A DNA stretch of 64,000 nt from Pegoplata infirma. Its lineage: Eukaryota; Arthropoda; Insecta; Diptera; Anthomyiidae. Below the pieces are notes generated by a model. The model had not been told where the DNA came from. It ran no database searches and worked only from the letters and a program-made list of their open reading frames with translations. This document shows positions 32,395 to 44,190 of the stretch, piece after piece (positions within the stretch are counted from its first letter, which is position 1; every line of letters begins with the position of its first letter). The stretch lies in contig OY992536.1 in the NCBI GenBank assembly GCA_963921195.1, positions 286,521,530-286,585,529 on the forward strand. The letters run 5' to 3'. The translations under genes and the position numbers were made by a program.

Positions 32395-32492
32395 ACTACA
32401 AAATATTTTGAGTGCAGGACCAATATTTAAGCTGTTACAAACATCGGCACAAAGTCAATATACCCTGTACTACAGAGTGGTGTAGGGTATAA
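32395..32492 (-). mobile_element. Helitron-like (HINE-B) 5' end fragment
   Basis: AGGACCAATATTT, ACAAACATCGGCACAAA and CTGTACTACAGAGTGGTGTAG followed by GGTATAAA, the same as 14665-14743. Confidence 0.7.
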
Positions 32493-32499
32493 ATATATA

Positions 32500-33180
32500 G
32501 TTGTTGCGCCATATGGTGTTCATTAATTTTAATGCTCTCAACAGGACTATAAAAAAAAACGGTCTAACGGGTTGGAAGATATCGCTGTTTGAAATTTGCA
32601 ATCTCTAAATATCTTTCCATTGACCCTTGATCTTGAGACAATCTTTTATTTAAATTTAGACCGTAGCGCCCTTCGAATAAGGTCTTGAATTTTGAAAAAT
32701 TTCCTACAAAATTTGGAATTTTCGAAAATAAAAAAATATCTGAATAAGAATAACAAACAATTTCTAAAATCTGTTTAGCCATTTTCGAGATATCGCCATT
32801 TAAAATTTTGACACAATTTCATAAAATGACGGGGGTTCCCTTCATTCAAAAAATTAAAAAAAAATTAAAAATCATCAAAGTTTTGGATTTTTGAAAATTA
32901 AAAAAATACGCTTAAAAACGGTAGAACGGTTTTCGAGATATCGCTATTTGAAGTTGAAAAAAATTACGTTTTTCATACTTTAAGAAATTTTTAAAAAAAA
33001 TATATCAAAATATATTTTTCTTGACCCTTTTGTAGAACTTGAGACAATCTTTCATTTAAACTTAATTTGAGCCTTATCCGATCATTTATTTAATTTAAGA
33101 TTTTTGGAAAATTTTCACCAAAATTTTGCATTTTTAAAAAATTAAAAAATAAAAGCCTTTGTATTCGGCTTAAATGACTC
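32500..33180. repeat. GGGCGCCACGGG palindromic repeat
   Basis: Contains several GAGATATCGCxATTT modules, GCGCCCTTCG and AGCTTGAGACAATC blocks in alternating orientation. It has lost the GC-rich core. Confidence 0.6.
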
Positions 33181-33184
33181 TAAT

Positions 33185-33481
33185 AACCGTATTATAATAG
33201 ATATCGCTTTGAAATTTAACAGGTAATCAACTTTTGTATTTCATTCGAAATTTCAAAGGAATCGGGTTAGTCCTTCTGGTAATCCCCATACAAGCCACAC
33301 TCCCGATATTCACATAATTCCCTCAAAATTCATAAAAATTAAAATATTTGATAAAAATTTTATTTTTAGGTGTTAACGTGTATTTTAGTAACCTTATCAA
33401 ATCGGAATATAATTGGACAATTTTTGGACTTAGTCACCCATATAAGAATTTCGACATATATTCAGTTAAATCGGTCTATTG
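33185..33481 (+). mobile_element. Helitron-like (HINE-B) part 1, interrupted at 33481
   Basis: CTAATAACCGTATTATAATAG to ATCGGTCTATTG; the same text, inverted, is uninterrupted at 44895-45290. Continues at 35679. Confidence 0.75.
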
Positions 33482-33621
33482 CACTCAGAAAAAAAAATAA
33501 CTAAAAAATGGGAAAACTAACTAAATTCAAGGAATATTGAATCTAGCTCCATTGCCATGTTTTCCTTCTTTTAAGTTCATATTTTTCTTAAAAATAAGGA
33601 AAGAATAAAAATTTTAATATC

Positions 33622-34433
33622 TTGATACCAAACTCCATCGGATTAACAACAACATTATCTTTGACTGGTATGCAAAGGCAACGTCATCTGGCAGAATTAT
33701 GAATTTTTATACAACGCAACCAAAAAATCAAATCATCAATACGGCAAAAAACTTTATCTTTAGAGTAATCAACATCAGTGATGCACAATTTCATAACAAA
33801 AACATTAAGATAATAAAAGAAACACTCAAAAACAACAGCTTCCCGAAAAATCTGGTAAATTTATTAATAGAAAATACACTAGCACTAATACAAAATAAAT
33901 CAAACAACCAATGTAATAACATCATCGATAAAGAACAACAAAAATTTTACAGTGTAAAATATATACCAGGTCTAACAAACAATAAAAACCTCAAAACAAC
34001 TATGAAAACAAAAAACATATGTTTTGCTTATAAGCCGAATACAACACTCAGCACAATTTATTCTAAAATAAAAGCTCCTATTGACAAAAAGCAACAAAGC
34101 AATGTTGTTTACGAAATCAAATGCAACGGAACAGACAACGAAAACTGCGAATTAATATACATAGGCACAACAAAAAGAACTCTCGAGACAAGGATGGGGG
34201 AACACCAAATGGACATATTGAAGGGGAGGGAAAGCACAGCACTTGCAAAACACATCATAGAAAGTAAGCATACCGCCAACATAGAAGGCATCAAAATATT
34301 AGACAGGGAAGGCGTTGAAAGAAAGAGATATACGATCGAAAGCTTACGAATTCAGCAAAATATACACAAAACTATGAACAAGAAGGAAGATACCGACAAC
34401 ATTAGTGCAAGCTACTTAACTGCAATTAATTAA
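33622..34433 (+). CDS. Penelope-like element, C-terminal part with GIY-YIG endonuclease (5'-truncated)
   Basis: The first ATG is at 33699 (244 codons to TAA). The same frame is open back to about 33622 and encodes LDTKLHRINN-FDWYAKATSSGR, the end of a PLE reverse transcriptase (FDWY...GR motif), so the ATG is not a real start. Residues 1-130 are the linker. The GIY-YIG domain is at about 135-222: VVY (136-138), C142/C150, YIG (154-156), R165 and H169 in TRMGEH, H185/H191 (CCHH zinc site), E214 in IESLR. PLE endonuclease nicks DNA to prime reverse transcription. The RT catalytic domain is lost, so it cannot move alone. The domain itself has no stop or frameshift. Confidence 0.9.
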
Positions 34434-34715
34434 ACTGTGATACTAGAATAAGATGTGTTTAAATAATATGTTCGTGGATTTTAAATGTTTTCTGTTTGAT
34501 GTTATATGTTTTGTTAACGTAAAATTATTTGTGATTTAATGTTTTAATAACGTTTACAATTGTAAGTTCAATTTGTTTTTAATATTATATTTTATAATTG
34601 TAATAATTTTATGTTTTTTATTAAATAAACTAGACAATCCCTTGAAAAAGTCGACAAAAAATCGACGAAACGTCGGGAAACCAGTAATAATAATGCGTTT
34701 TTATTAAAATTGGAA
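34434..34715 (+). other. PLE 3' UTR and terminal motif
   Basis: AT-rich 3' UTR, then at 34641-34676 CTTGAAAAA, a GTCGA/TCGAC hairpin and GAAACGTCGGG. This is the PLE terminal-repeat layout (degenerate hammerhead-like), ending near 34715. Confidence 0.65.
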
Positions 34716-35678
34716 ATAATATAGGCCTTATTAGCTCATGGTAACACACATAAAACTACTAAACAAACTGGCCAAATAAACATAATAATTTTAATATTAT
34801 GCCAATTTGAACTAAAAAATGAGAAACATTTTATTTCAATTTAGTTCATACACATTTGAGGACCCGATTGGGTGAAGGCCCCATTGGGTCGGACCGATAT
34901 GTTTAGACCCTGTTGGACCCAGACCCAGTCAGGTTCCTTAAGAATCTTCATATTTTTTGATTCAAAATTTTTGTCCGTTTTGCTCTACCTTGCTCAGTTT
35001 TTGAGATACGTGAATTTAGGGGACCACTGGGGTCTTGAGAATTTTAAAAACTCTATAACTTTAAAACTATTACTCGAAGAGTAATTTGTATTTGGCAGCC
35101 TTGTTCTTCGTGTTAAGGGTTTCAAAAATGCTTTTGAACTTTTGTGTTGGCATTATTTACCGAGATATGAGTATTTCAAAATTTTCGGGAATGCCAACTT
35201 TTTTAAATCCAAAGTTAGGACCCATTGGTGTCCACGCATGTGAAGAGGACAGGCTATACCATTTTGCTCTATCTGGCTTAGTTTTCGAGATATCGTCATT
35301 TTAAGTTTTTGAAAAAAAATTTGGCTCGAGTTATTAAAATTTTACTAAATAGTGGAAAAAACTTCCTCAAATCTAAGGAAATGAACTAATTGGTAGAAAA
35401 TTACGTCCTAAAACTAAAGAAGTGGAATATGTCTTAAAAATAAAGATTTTTGTAATATTTAGGGAAAATTTCTTTGGCGGTAAGAATTTCTTCCATGTAT
35501 TTGGGAATTCCATTTAAGGAAAATAATGGGCTATTTAACAGTGCATGAACTTAAATTTTTTCCTAGCACTTAAGAAAATTTCCCAACTTTTAGTTAAATT
35601 TAACTAAATTGTGGGAAAATTTATAAACTATTTTGAAGAAAATTTTTCCAAAGTTTAAGTTAAGTCTTTTTTTGAGTG

Positions 35679-35805
35679 TGACAAAAAAATAAACCAATTC
35701 CACTAAATTTGATCTGTGTGTGTTTTCTACACTAAATAAAGATCTAACAAAAGACAGACCCAATCGGTCCATGTTTGGACTTAGGACCCATTTCCGGAAA
35801 ACACT
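35679..35805 (+). mobile_element. Helitron-like (HINE-B) part 2
   Basis: ACAAAAAAATAAACCAATTCC to ATTTCCGGAAAACAC, continuing 33481; the 3' hairpin end is missing. Confidence 0.75.
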
Positions 35806-35819
35806 TTATTGTTTTTTTT

Positions 35820-35960
35820 TATATTTTCAAAAATCCATAATTTTAATCGCCGGGCACCACGGGTTAATTTTATCCGAATAGCCCCAAATTTGTAAAATTT
35901 ATTTTTTAAGGTCTAGTAGAATGAAAATTTTTCCGGAAACTTAGGATAATCTAAAGTCGC
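35820..35960. repeat. GGGCGCCACGGG repeat fragment
   Basis: TCGCCGGGCACCACGGG then CCAAATTTG and a GTCTAGTAGAATGAAAA edge. Confidence 0.6.
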
Positions 35961-36625
35961 TCTGTCCTTATAAATAAAAATATATATGTGAATATATTTG
36001 TATATATAGATTATTAAAACGATTTTTACGTTGCGATAATTCTATACATACTTTACTGGGTTTTTTTTTGTTGAATATGTCGCCATATTTGCTAGTTCAT
36101 TAGTGTTGGGTCAACAAAAAAATACAAAAAATACAAAAAAGTATTTCAATTCTATATTGTTTGAAAGGAATATTTGTAGTCGCAGAAGTAGTAGTAGTAG
36201 TAAATGGTAGATATATGCGTTTTTGATAACACATACCAAACATGACCTGATATTTTATTTTACATGGATATGAAAAGTTATTATAACAAATTTTCTTTTT
36301 CCTTATTTTGTTAACATTTTATGTAATGAGCGTACGACTGAATGACTGAATGTACGTAATGTAAGTAAGTCTCAGAAACCATTGAATGTGTCTAGACATA
36401 TTGACTGGTTTATTATTTGTTTCAATGTGTATATTGGAGTAGGGTGTATCTACGTGCATATTTTTAAATATAAATGAATATTTATAATGAATGGCATTTT
36501 TATCAATCTAAATTAAGAGACAGTAAATTGTATGAAACAAACCTGTTGTTGTTATTTGTGAGTGATAAGAAATCAAATGATTTAATATTTGTATAACCTA
36601 CAAGAAATTTAACAAATAGAAAAAT
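35961..36625. other. Apparently single-copy AT-rich DNA
   Basis: No gene. Includes an (AGT)5 tract near 36187-36201. Confidence 0.5.
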
Positions 36626-36628
36626 TTT

Positions 36629-36740
36629 AGTCGGTCAAGAGCGACCATGCAATAAAAACGTTGGCAACAGTGTTTTCCGGAAAATGGGTTCAAAGTTCAA
36701 ACATGGACCGACTGAATCTATCTTACAAATACTCGGAAAA
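36629..36740 (-). mobile_element. Helitron-like (HINE-B) 3' fragment
   Basis: TTTTAGTCGGTCAAGAGCGACC and GTTTTCCGGAAAATGGG, CATGGACCGA. Confidence 0.7.
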
Positions 36741-36993
36741 ACTAAATTGTAATATAGACTCATTTTCAATTAAATCGTTGTTTTACTAATAAAAAATTTA
36801 ATTGCATTGACAACGAAAATAATTGATATTTTAAGCAACATCACAATTTTTCTATATAATTAAATTGTTTGTTAATATAACAACGTTTTAATTAAAAACA
36901 AGACAAAAATTGAATAAATGTGGCCCTTCTGGAAAATTTCCATGACTCCTGAACTAATAAGAATAGCGTCAATAGCACAAATACGTACCGACT

Positions 36994-37453
36994 CCCTGCA
37001 AAAAAAGTCATTACCACTTCCCAGTGGAGTGCTTTAAAACTATAACAAATGTAATGAAATACAACAAAAATAACAAAAAACACAAGACAAAAACACACAA
37101 ACATTTTTTTCTACTCCAGAATACATAGATATTCAGCACTTAACTCATTACCTATCGCGACACCTCCATACAAATGTAAGTAAATATTCAGTAGATAAGA
37201 ACTACTCCAGGGAAGTAGTTATAAGTTGTTTGAAAGCTCGGAGTACTTCTTATCAACTGAATATCTACTTACTTTTGTATGGGAGTGTCGCGGAAGGTAA
37301 TGAGTTAAGTGCTGAATAACAACTTTTTATGGAGTAGAAAAGAATGCCTTTGCATTTTTTTCTTGTGTTTTTTGTTATTTTTGTTGTATTTCATTACATT
37401 TGTTATAGTTTTAAAGCACTTCAAATAGAAGTTCTCCGCACTTTTTTGCTGGG
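36994..37453. mobile_element. Fold-back element, CCCxGCAAAA ends
   Basis: 460-bp near-palindrome. CCCTGCAAAAAA at the left and TTTTTTGCTGGG at the right; arms run inward through AGTGCTTTAAAACTATAAC and ACTCATTACC to a centre near 37215. The CCCAGCAAAA ends are shared with the MITEs at 4259 and 22673. Non-coding. Confidence 0.8.
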
Positions 37454-37454
37454 C

Positions 37455-37784
37455 TTAAGTAAAGGCAATTTTATATGAATATGGATATCGTTGGTCTATG
37501 TCTTTATATAAAAACCCCCAAAATTTACACATTTTCGTGAAAAAAAATATAACGAAGCCGAATTTGTGCGAGATTATACCTACGTTAGATAGGTATAAAA
37601 AACATTTCGTCCTATATAAAAGAATCATATAGTTTCTTCAGAAGAAATAGCTAAAAAATCCAGAAAACGATTTACCCATTTTTTGAAGCCCTATTGCCCC
37701 GATATGACCTATAAGCAATAAAACTCCATCATTCAGTTTCAGGCAAATCGGTTCATAAGGGTTCAGAGCACTTCCCTTGTAAGA
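37455..37784. mobile_element. PIF/Harbinger-like end fragment
   Basis: Matches the inverse of 5690-5800, then the right TIR (AAATCGGTTCATAAGGGTT to CACTTCCCTTG) followed by TAA. Truncated at the other end. Confidence 0.7.
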
Positions 37785-38829
37785 ACTACGAAGCAACTAC
37801 TGCCAAGAACGAAGTTGGGAACAGGTATACAACATTAAACTGGAATTTTTTGTATGGTAAAAAAGGTTTTCGAGATATCGCTATTTAAAATTTGTTAAAA
37901 ATTACTGTTTATTCCTTCACAGAAAAAAATAAAAAAATATTTGAGTATATTTTTAATACTGTTGAGTAAAAAATTACACAATTTTGCACCAGTAAACGAT
38001 TAAATAGTATTGACCCAGTGAAAAATTTTCAAATGTGAATCATATATATTTCACATGGACAGACATATATGAAACATATATCTACACATGCCACCAATTT
38101 TCGCATGTGTAACATATATTTACATATATGAACATTAGGGCGGGTCGATTTGTATGGATCGAAAAAAACTGAAAAATCGTATAGCAAAAACAAAATCTAC
38201 AAGAAATTCTAAGAAACTTTCCTAAAGAAACCTTTGGTCTAAAATTAAACCCTATACCGCGCCTAAGGACATGAAAATCCGTCCGTCTGTCTTTCTGTCT
38301 GTGTAACACGCTACTTTCAAATGTTAGCGGAAGAATGAAAAATATATACGGCAAGCTGCTGAAGCGTGGCGTATATATTTGTTATACTTCAGGTCAGATT
38401 TATACTAAATTTCAGCGAAATCTGTCCAGTGGTTCATAAGTTTTTAGCATAATGGGGAATTTCAGATGGGTTTTAACCCGAACTCCCGTGTTGAAAAAAA
38501 AAGCTAAACACGCTTTGAAAAGGAATGGTAAGCAAAAAAAAAAATATTTTAGAAACTATTTTTGTCACTCAAAAAAACTAAAAAAAAAATATTACACTCA
38601 AAAAAAATTACACTCAAAAAATTTACACTCAAAAATTTTTTTATTTACAAAAATTAAAAAAAAAAAAATTTACTCAAAATAAATCAAATACTGATGTAAA
38701 AAAAATATTCAGTTATCAAAAATTTTTATCGAACACAGCTTTTTTCCTCTCCTATATGCAACTCTCCAATTTCATCCCACGAAAGTATCTATGTGTTTTT
38801 TTTTTTACTAAATATCATTATGATCCTCA

Positions 38830-38965
38830 ATTACATACTTTTATTTACTAAGAAAAATCCGCTGAACCAGCTTCCCTTTGTAATTAACAAACAAAGGCTC
38901 TGGAGGGAATCGAACCCACAACTCCTGCACTTACTTTCAGAGTACACGCTACATGTTAATATACT
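38830..38965 (-). mobile_element. tRNA-derived SINE, copy 1
   Basis: On the minus strand GGGTTCGATTCCC (38904-38916) is a near-perfect B box, preceded by AGTGCAGGAGTTGTG and followed by CCAGAGCCTTTG, AATTACAAAGGGAAG. The same order occurs at 47085-47230 on the plus strand. The A box (TAGCGTGTACTC) is weak. Confidence 0.65.
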
Positions 38966-39138
38966 GCAGCCCAATATAAAATGAATAATGGAGTAAAATT
39001 ATCATGGATTAACGATAAAGCCAGCGATTTATTGTTAAAAATTTCTTATTATAATTTTTCGTCTGTGGCGTTTTCGTTACAAATCAATCTAATTATATAT
39101 TTCTCCATTTCTCATAATCTCAAAAATTGTTCGAATTA

Positions 39139-39177
39139 ATATCCAGCGGCAATTAGTAAAACATTGCCGCTGGATAT
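39139..39177. repeat. Perfect 15-bp hairpin
   Basis: ATATCCAGCGGCAAT, 9-base loop, ATTGCCGCTGGATAT. It is GC-rich for this region. Confidence 0.8.
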
Positions 39178-39718
39178 GGTCTTGCAGCATATCGGTATAT
39201 AAAACTATGTTTTCTTTACATCTGAGGTGTAGGGTATGTTCAGCAACTTTGTAGAAAATATTATGGCAAATATTTTTGTGAAACATATTAACCCTCTAAC
39301 TCCCTCTCATAACGGTATTTTTTGGCTCTATTCTAACAAATCGCAAAAAACACCCCGAAAGAGGGGGAGGGTGGAGATGAAATGTTCTACAAAAATGTTG
39401 CCAATAAAATTTTACTACATATCTCAGAGCACACCAAAGCCCAAAAATTAACACAAACACCAAAAAAGAGTCAAGTTCTATGTTTTGGTTATGAAAAAAT
39501 GGACGGACGGACAAATCTTCATGTCGTTAGGCGCGGTATAGGGTTTGATTTTAGAAACATGGTTTCTTTGGGAAATGTTCTTAGAATTTCTTGTAGATTA
39601 TGTTTTTGCTATACGATTTTTGACAAAAAAAATCGACCCGCCCTAATTAACATACATGTCCATATTTGGACCACATATGATTCATATATGAACATTTTTC
39701 ACCGGGGTGTTAATTTTT

Positions 39719-40160
39719 AATAAAAATTTATAAAATGTTAAAAAAAAAAAATTGAGTAAATTTTTAATTGACACAATTAAAAATTTACTCAAAATTTATC
39801 CATTTTTTTTTAAAAGTTTAAAAAAGTTTTAAATCTGTTTACAAACACAAACAAAAAAATTGTTTTTTCAAACTTTACCAAACATATTTATGTCTCAAAA
39901 ACATAGGAAAATTTTATAAAGACGATTACAAACTTTCATATACATACACAAAAAACTATAAACTAAACGAGAATTCAAAAAGCTATGAGAGTTTAAAAAA
40001 AATTAAAAAAACTATTGAATTTTTATTAAATTATTAACTTAAATTGTTTTTAAAATTTTTAAGTAAATTTTTAATTGCGTCAATTAAAAAATTACTCAAT
40101 TTTTGTTTTTTAATTTAAACAAGTGATTACTCAAATTTGTTTTCTCCATATTTTTGTCTG
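39719..40160. repeat. AATTGACACAATT palindromic repeat
   Basis: At about 39753-39794 TTGAGTAAATTTTTAATTG-ACAC-AATTAAAAATTTACTCAA is a perfect 19-bp-arm palindrome; a second, GCGTC version lies near 40075-40098. Related to 26430-26660 and 37930-38015. Confidence 0.7.
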
Positions 40161-40189
40161 TGTACTTTCAATAATTTTTTTAAAATAAA

Positions 40190-40985
40190 TCTCAAAATTT
40201 CTTTCCCTTGACCCTTTAATAGAGCTTGAGACAAACTATTATTTAAAATAAATTTGAGCCAAATCCGATCATCTAAACCCTGTGGCGCTCTTCGATCAAA
40301 GTTTGGTTTCGATCAATGTTTGGTTTCTTAGAAAATTTTTACCAAAAACTTTAAATTTTTGAAGGGCGTCATGGGTTAAAATGTTCTTTTTTGGTTCAAA
40401 TTTAGTTTAAATGAATGTTTGTCTCAAGCTCTATGAAATAGTGAGTGGAAAAAATGGGTGTTTTTATTAAAAATATCTTCCACGTAGAAAAAAATCGCAA
40501 TTTTTTGACAAACAGCGATATCTCGAAAACCGCTCCTCCGATTTCAGAAATTTTTAGCCATTTTCATTTAGCATTCATTCAGCATGCCAAAAAAATTGTC
40601 GCAAGATATTTTTTTTAAATTTTTAAATTTTTCAAAAAACCCAAATATTGTTGGAAATTTTCCAAAAATTCTAAATTTTGATCGAAGGGCGCCACGGGTT
40701 CAAATGATCGGATTTGGCTCAAATTTAGTTTAAATGAAAGCTCTATGAAGATGTCAAAGGAAAGATAATTTGAGATTTTTTTTTTTTTGAATTCTTCAAC
40801 GTAAGCAAAAACCGCCATTTATTCCAAATTTAAATAGCAATATCTCGAAAACCGCCATTTTTTTCTTTAAATTTTTTATTTTAAATATTCTGAAACTATA
40901 ATCGCCGGGCGCCACGCGTTAATTTAAGCCAATTGTCTTCTAATTTTTACCACATAAGTTTAAGGCCTCCCGAATAAAAAAGTTT
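40190..40985. repeat. GGGCGCCACGGG palindromic repeat
   Basis: Several alternating-orientation blocks: AGCTTGAGACAAACTATT, CTGTGGCGCTCTTCGATC, GAAGGGCGCCACGGG, CGATATCTCGAAAACCGC. The outer edge (TTAAGGCCTCCCGAATAAAA) ends near 40985. Confidence 0.7.
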
Positions 40986-41300
40986 TTTATATAATTATAT
41001 ATAATTTGATAAAATTATATCAAATTACATATAATTATATAAAATTTTATGTAGAGATAAAGTTTTCCAAAAAATTATATAAAATTTTATAAAATTATTT
41101 AAAATTATTTAAAGTTATATATAATTTCATACAATTTTATATAATTATATCCACCAAATCCTGGATATAATTATATATAATTTTATCAAATTATATATAA
41201 TTTTATATAATTTTATCCAACTTTTTGGATAATTTAACCTTTATATATAATTATATATAATTTAATATAATTTTATCAAATTATATATAAACTTTTTTAT
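40985..41300. repeat. ATAATTATATA minisatellite
   Basis: Irregular tandem ATATAATTTTATATAATTATAT units, almost pure A/T and strongly self-complementary. Confidence 0.85.
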
Positions 41301-41305
41301 TTATT

Positions 41306-41935
41306 TTAATTGTTAAAGTTATTTAGTTTTGTACTGTAAGTGAAAACTACTGCTTATATCTTTACATTTTTAATGATTTGTGTAAGTAATATTTTTTTTA
41401 AATTGTTGGTATTTTTTAATGAGATATCATTAGTTTTTACCTATACAAGTAGGTTAGTTTTTTGAAGAAAAAAAAATTCAAAAAATTATTTATAGAAATA
41501 TAATAACATGTTTGTCTCAAGTGACTTTGGCACGATGGGTAGAATGTCTGGCCAGAATGTCGTTGATTGCGGGATCAATTCCCCAAAATTTTATTAAAAA
41601 TTTTTAAAAAAATATTTCAATCGAAAATTGTAAAAAATAACCTACGATACCATTAATTTTTAATGTTTTGGAAGGTTATTTTTTGGAATTTGTTGGTAAA
41701 AATAACAGAACTATCATTAATTTTTAATGTTTTCGTATGTTATTTTTTCGAATATGTTGGTAAAAAAGAGTGAAAAAACGTAATTTTTTAATGTTTAATA
41801 TTATTTATTTTAGAAAATTTCGTCAACAGTAAAAAATAAATGGTGATGTTTGTTAAAACAAATGAATAATTACTGGGATGGTTTCAGTTGTTTATTCACT
41901 GGTTCAAAATGTGTTTTTCATTTGTTTTTGCCTAT
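41306..41935 (-). mobile_element. CACTCAAAA family TIR element, copy 3 (incomplete)
   Basis: Inverted relative of copies 1 and 2, missing the terminal CACTCAAAA at both sides. It keeps the tRNA-like block on the plus strand: A box TGGCACGATGGG (41528-41539) and B box GGGATCAATTCCC (41571-41583). Confidence 0.8.
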
Positions 41936-43460
41936 CAGACTTTTATTTTTTAAAACATTCCTTATTTTTTCTCAACTTTCCTAATTTTTTTTTTTAATTT
42001 CCAGACTTTTTTTTACAAATTTTTCAAATTTTTTGTTGATTGCTAGAGAGTGTTTGATGCGATAAAACTTGCAAAGAATTCTCGTGATTTAAAATTTTTT
42101 TCTATATTTTTCAAAACTTTAAGTATTGGTTAATTTTAATAGCAATTGAATTTAATTTTTGTATTCAACAAAAATTTAAATCACCAACATCCTATATAAA
42201 TCCTTCCAAATTTACCAATCCATTTCAAAAATCAATTGTTTCTCAGTCAAGGTCATTTTCCATAATATCATCTACTTAAAATTAAACCACTTAAAATCTC
42301 CTGTTGCCTTTTACATTAATCCTCTTTCGTTTAATCCTTAACATATGCAAAAATTTTGACTTTTACAAAAAAATTTGAGAAAACCTAAAAGACACTTCAT
42401 TTTAAATCCTTAATAAAAGTGAGTGTTTAAGTGTCATCTTCATGTGCATACGAACTTGCACATGTATTGTCATATGAAAAAGTCAAGTATATCCAAAAAC
42501 AATACATCATAGAGACTTAGTCACACTCTATAATACCAAAAACACATTTATGGTTGACCAAAGAAACAAAAAGAATTTCAAAATTTAAAATTTCCTTGGA
42601 AAATTTAAAATTAAAATTTTAATTCTTTCGGGAAATAAAAACAACAATATGAGTAGAAATCATCCATCAAAAGAAAAAACTATATGCAAATGAGATACGG
42701 TTTTTGGAAAAACAAAAAAAGAAAATTTTTAAAAGAAAAACAAAAACAATATGTTTTGGATTTAAAAATATAAACCAAAATGAAATTGAAATTTTATATA
42801 TTTTTAAATTTAATTTACATACCAAAAAAAAAATTACATGTGTTTAAAATATGTTTAAATTAAAAAAAAATATAAATTTTGTTAAAACAACAAAACTCAG
42901 TTTAAATTATACTTCAAAACATCTTTTTCGTTTAAAATACTTTATTTTGGTTATGATTAATTTTCTCGTTTTAATTTTATTTATATTTAACAAAAAAAAA
43001 AAAAACAAATTAATTTTAATACGCTTATTAAAATTCAAAAATATTTATTAATATTTTGCGTGGGTTGCATTATTTATTTTTTGTTTTACGAAATTATTTT
43101 TAATTTTTTTTCGTTTTCTTGATATTTTGTTTGGTATATTTTTTTTTGATTCATTTGATTATTATACAAATATAAAACTGATACATCATATTAATATTTA
43201 ATTTTATTTTTGTTAATAATTTTATATATATTTTTTTTTTTGTTAATTCTTTGTTTATGATGACCACCCACGTTATTTTTTGTTAATTTTTGGAATTTAT
43301 AAGATCGTTGTCATATTTAAACCTTATTTGACATTATAATGGCTGTAGTCGTATTAATAATAATAGCAAATTTAATATATATTTTTTCCTGATTTAAATG
43401 AGGTAATTTGTCAAAAGGTTATAAAATTTATATTTTAAATGAAATTGATTGCAATAAAAA
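41936..43460. other. AT-rich DNA, no gene seen
   Basis: About 1.5 kb with no recognised element and no supported coding sequence; 42780-43260 is nearly pure A/T. It could be host DNA. Confidence 0.5.
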
Positions 43461-44190
43461 CAAGTAGAAAAGTTAAATTCGACTTTGCCGAATCTATGAA
43501 TACCCTCCACAATGCATTTTTAAAGGGTTGTACATTTTTTAACGTGAAAAAGTTAACAATTTTGATTAGAAATATTTAATTTTGAGTAAAAACTCTTTTT
43601 TTGTCATTTAAAAAAAAAAAATACTAATTTTATTTTTTGGGTGTAAAGTTTTTTTTGAGTGGAATGCTTTTTTAGCTGTAAAAATATTTCTGAGTGAATA
43701 CACAAAATATACATTGTCATTTTTGTAAAAAAAAACTTATTTTTTTTAATGTATAATTTTTTTGAATGTAAAATTTTTTTTGAGTGTAACATTTTTTTCG
43801 AGTGTAATTTTTAAGTTACCATTGCTTTTAAAACTAAACAAGTTTAAAAAGCATTGCTTTAAAACAAAACAAGTTTGAAAAGTATTGTTAAGTTACCACC
43901 AATGCTTTTAAAACTTGTTTAACAGGTGGCATTTAAGATGAAACCAATCTTAAAATCAGGGGTTTGCTTATAACTTTTGAACCACTGGACTGATTGAGCT
44001 GAAATTTAATACCAAACAGACCTGGGGAACGGCAAAGATACTTCTTAAGCTTCAGAAGTCTCATAACTGTTTTTCGAAAGTAATCGTGATTTTTATATCG
44101 GAAATTCGGGAAACACCCTTTCGAAATTTACTAAGTATTTTGCCCATAACTTTTGAACCACTGGACCGATTTGGATGGAGGTATAAAAAA
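43461..44190 (-). mobile_element. Helitron-like (HINE-A), 5'-truncated
   Basis: Plus strand: CAAGTAGAAAAGTTAAATTC, hairpin GACTTTGCCGAATC, TACCCTCCACAATGCA; TTTTTTGAGTG minisatellite at 43640-43805; then AACTTTTGAACCACTGGAC blocks. The TATACCC head is missing. Confidence 0.8.

Larger units (their letters stand above)
33482..35678. mobile_element. CACTCA-ended TIR element, 2.2 kb, holding a PLE fragment
   Basis: CACTCAGAAAAAAAA at the left and TTTTTTTGAGTG at the right, flanked by TG (33480-33481 and 35679-35680). The borders are fixed by comparing the interrupted HINE-B with the intact copy near 44930. The edges resemble 61390-61516. It contains the PLE 3' piece (about 33622-34715) and 34860-35300 (ACCCATTGGT / GGACCCAGACCC motifs, GAGATATCG modules). 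Same end group as the TA elements, though the 2-bp duplication here is TG. Confidence 0.75.
38127..39648. mobile_element. Element with AGGGCGGGTCGATTT inverted ends (~150 bp)
   Basis: The left TIR (38127-38290) and right TIR (about 39497-39648) are inverted through ACCGCGCCTAA and GACATGAA. Between them are HINE-like CCGTCCGTCTGTC and ACACTCAAAAAA minisatellite (38560-38680), a SINE (38830-38965) and a hairpin (39139-39177). No transposase. Confidence 0.65.
38019..39704. mobile_element. TIR element with CCaGTGAAAAAT ends
   Basis: CCAGTGAAAAATTTTCAAAT with GTGAATCATATAT at the left and the inverse ATATGATTCATATATG with ATTTTTCACCGGGG at the right. It is inserted in an AATTGACACAATT-type repeat and itself holds 38127-39648. 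Duplication unclear. Confidence 0.6.

Noticed and set aside
38904..38916. tRNA gene at the perfect B box
   Set aside because: Weak A box, no cloverleaf, and a second copy with the same tail at 47085; it is a SINE.
39382..39720. 112-codon plus-strand frame
   Set aside because: It spans a TIR and HINE-like block repeated inverted at 38127-38290; no domain.
41528..41583. True tRNA gene
   Set aside because: A and B boxes are present but the acceptor stem does not pair and the block repeats inside a transposon.
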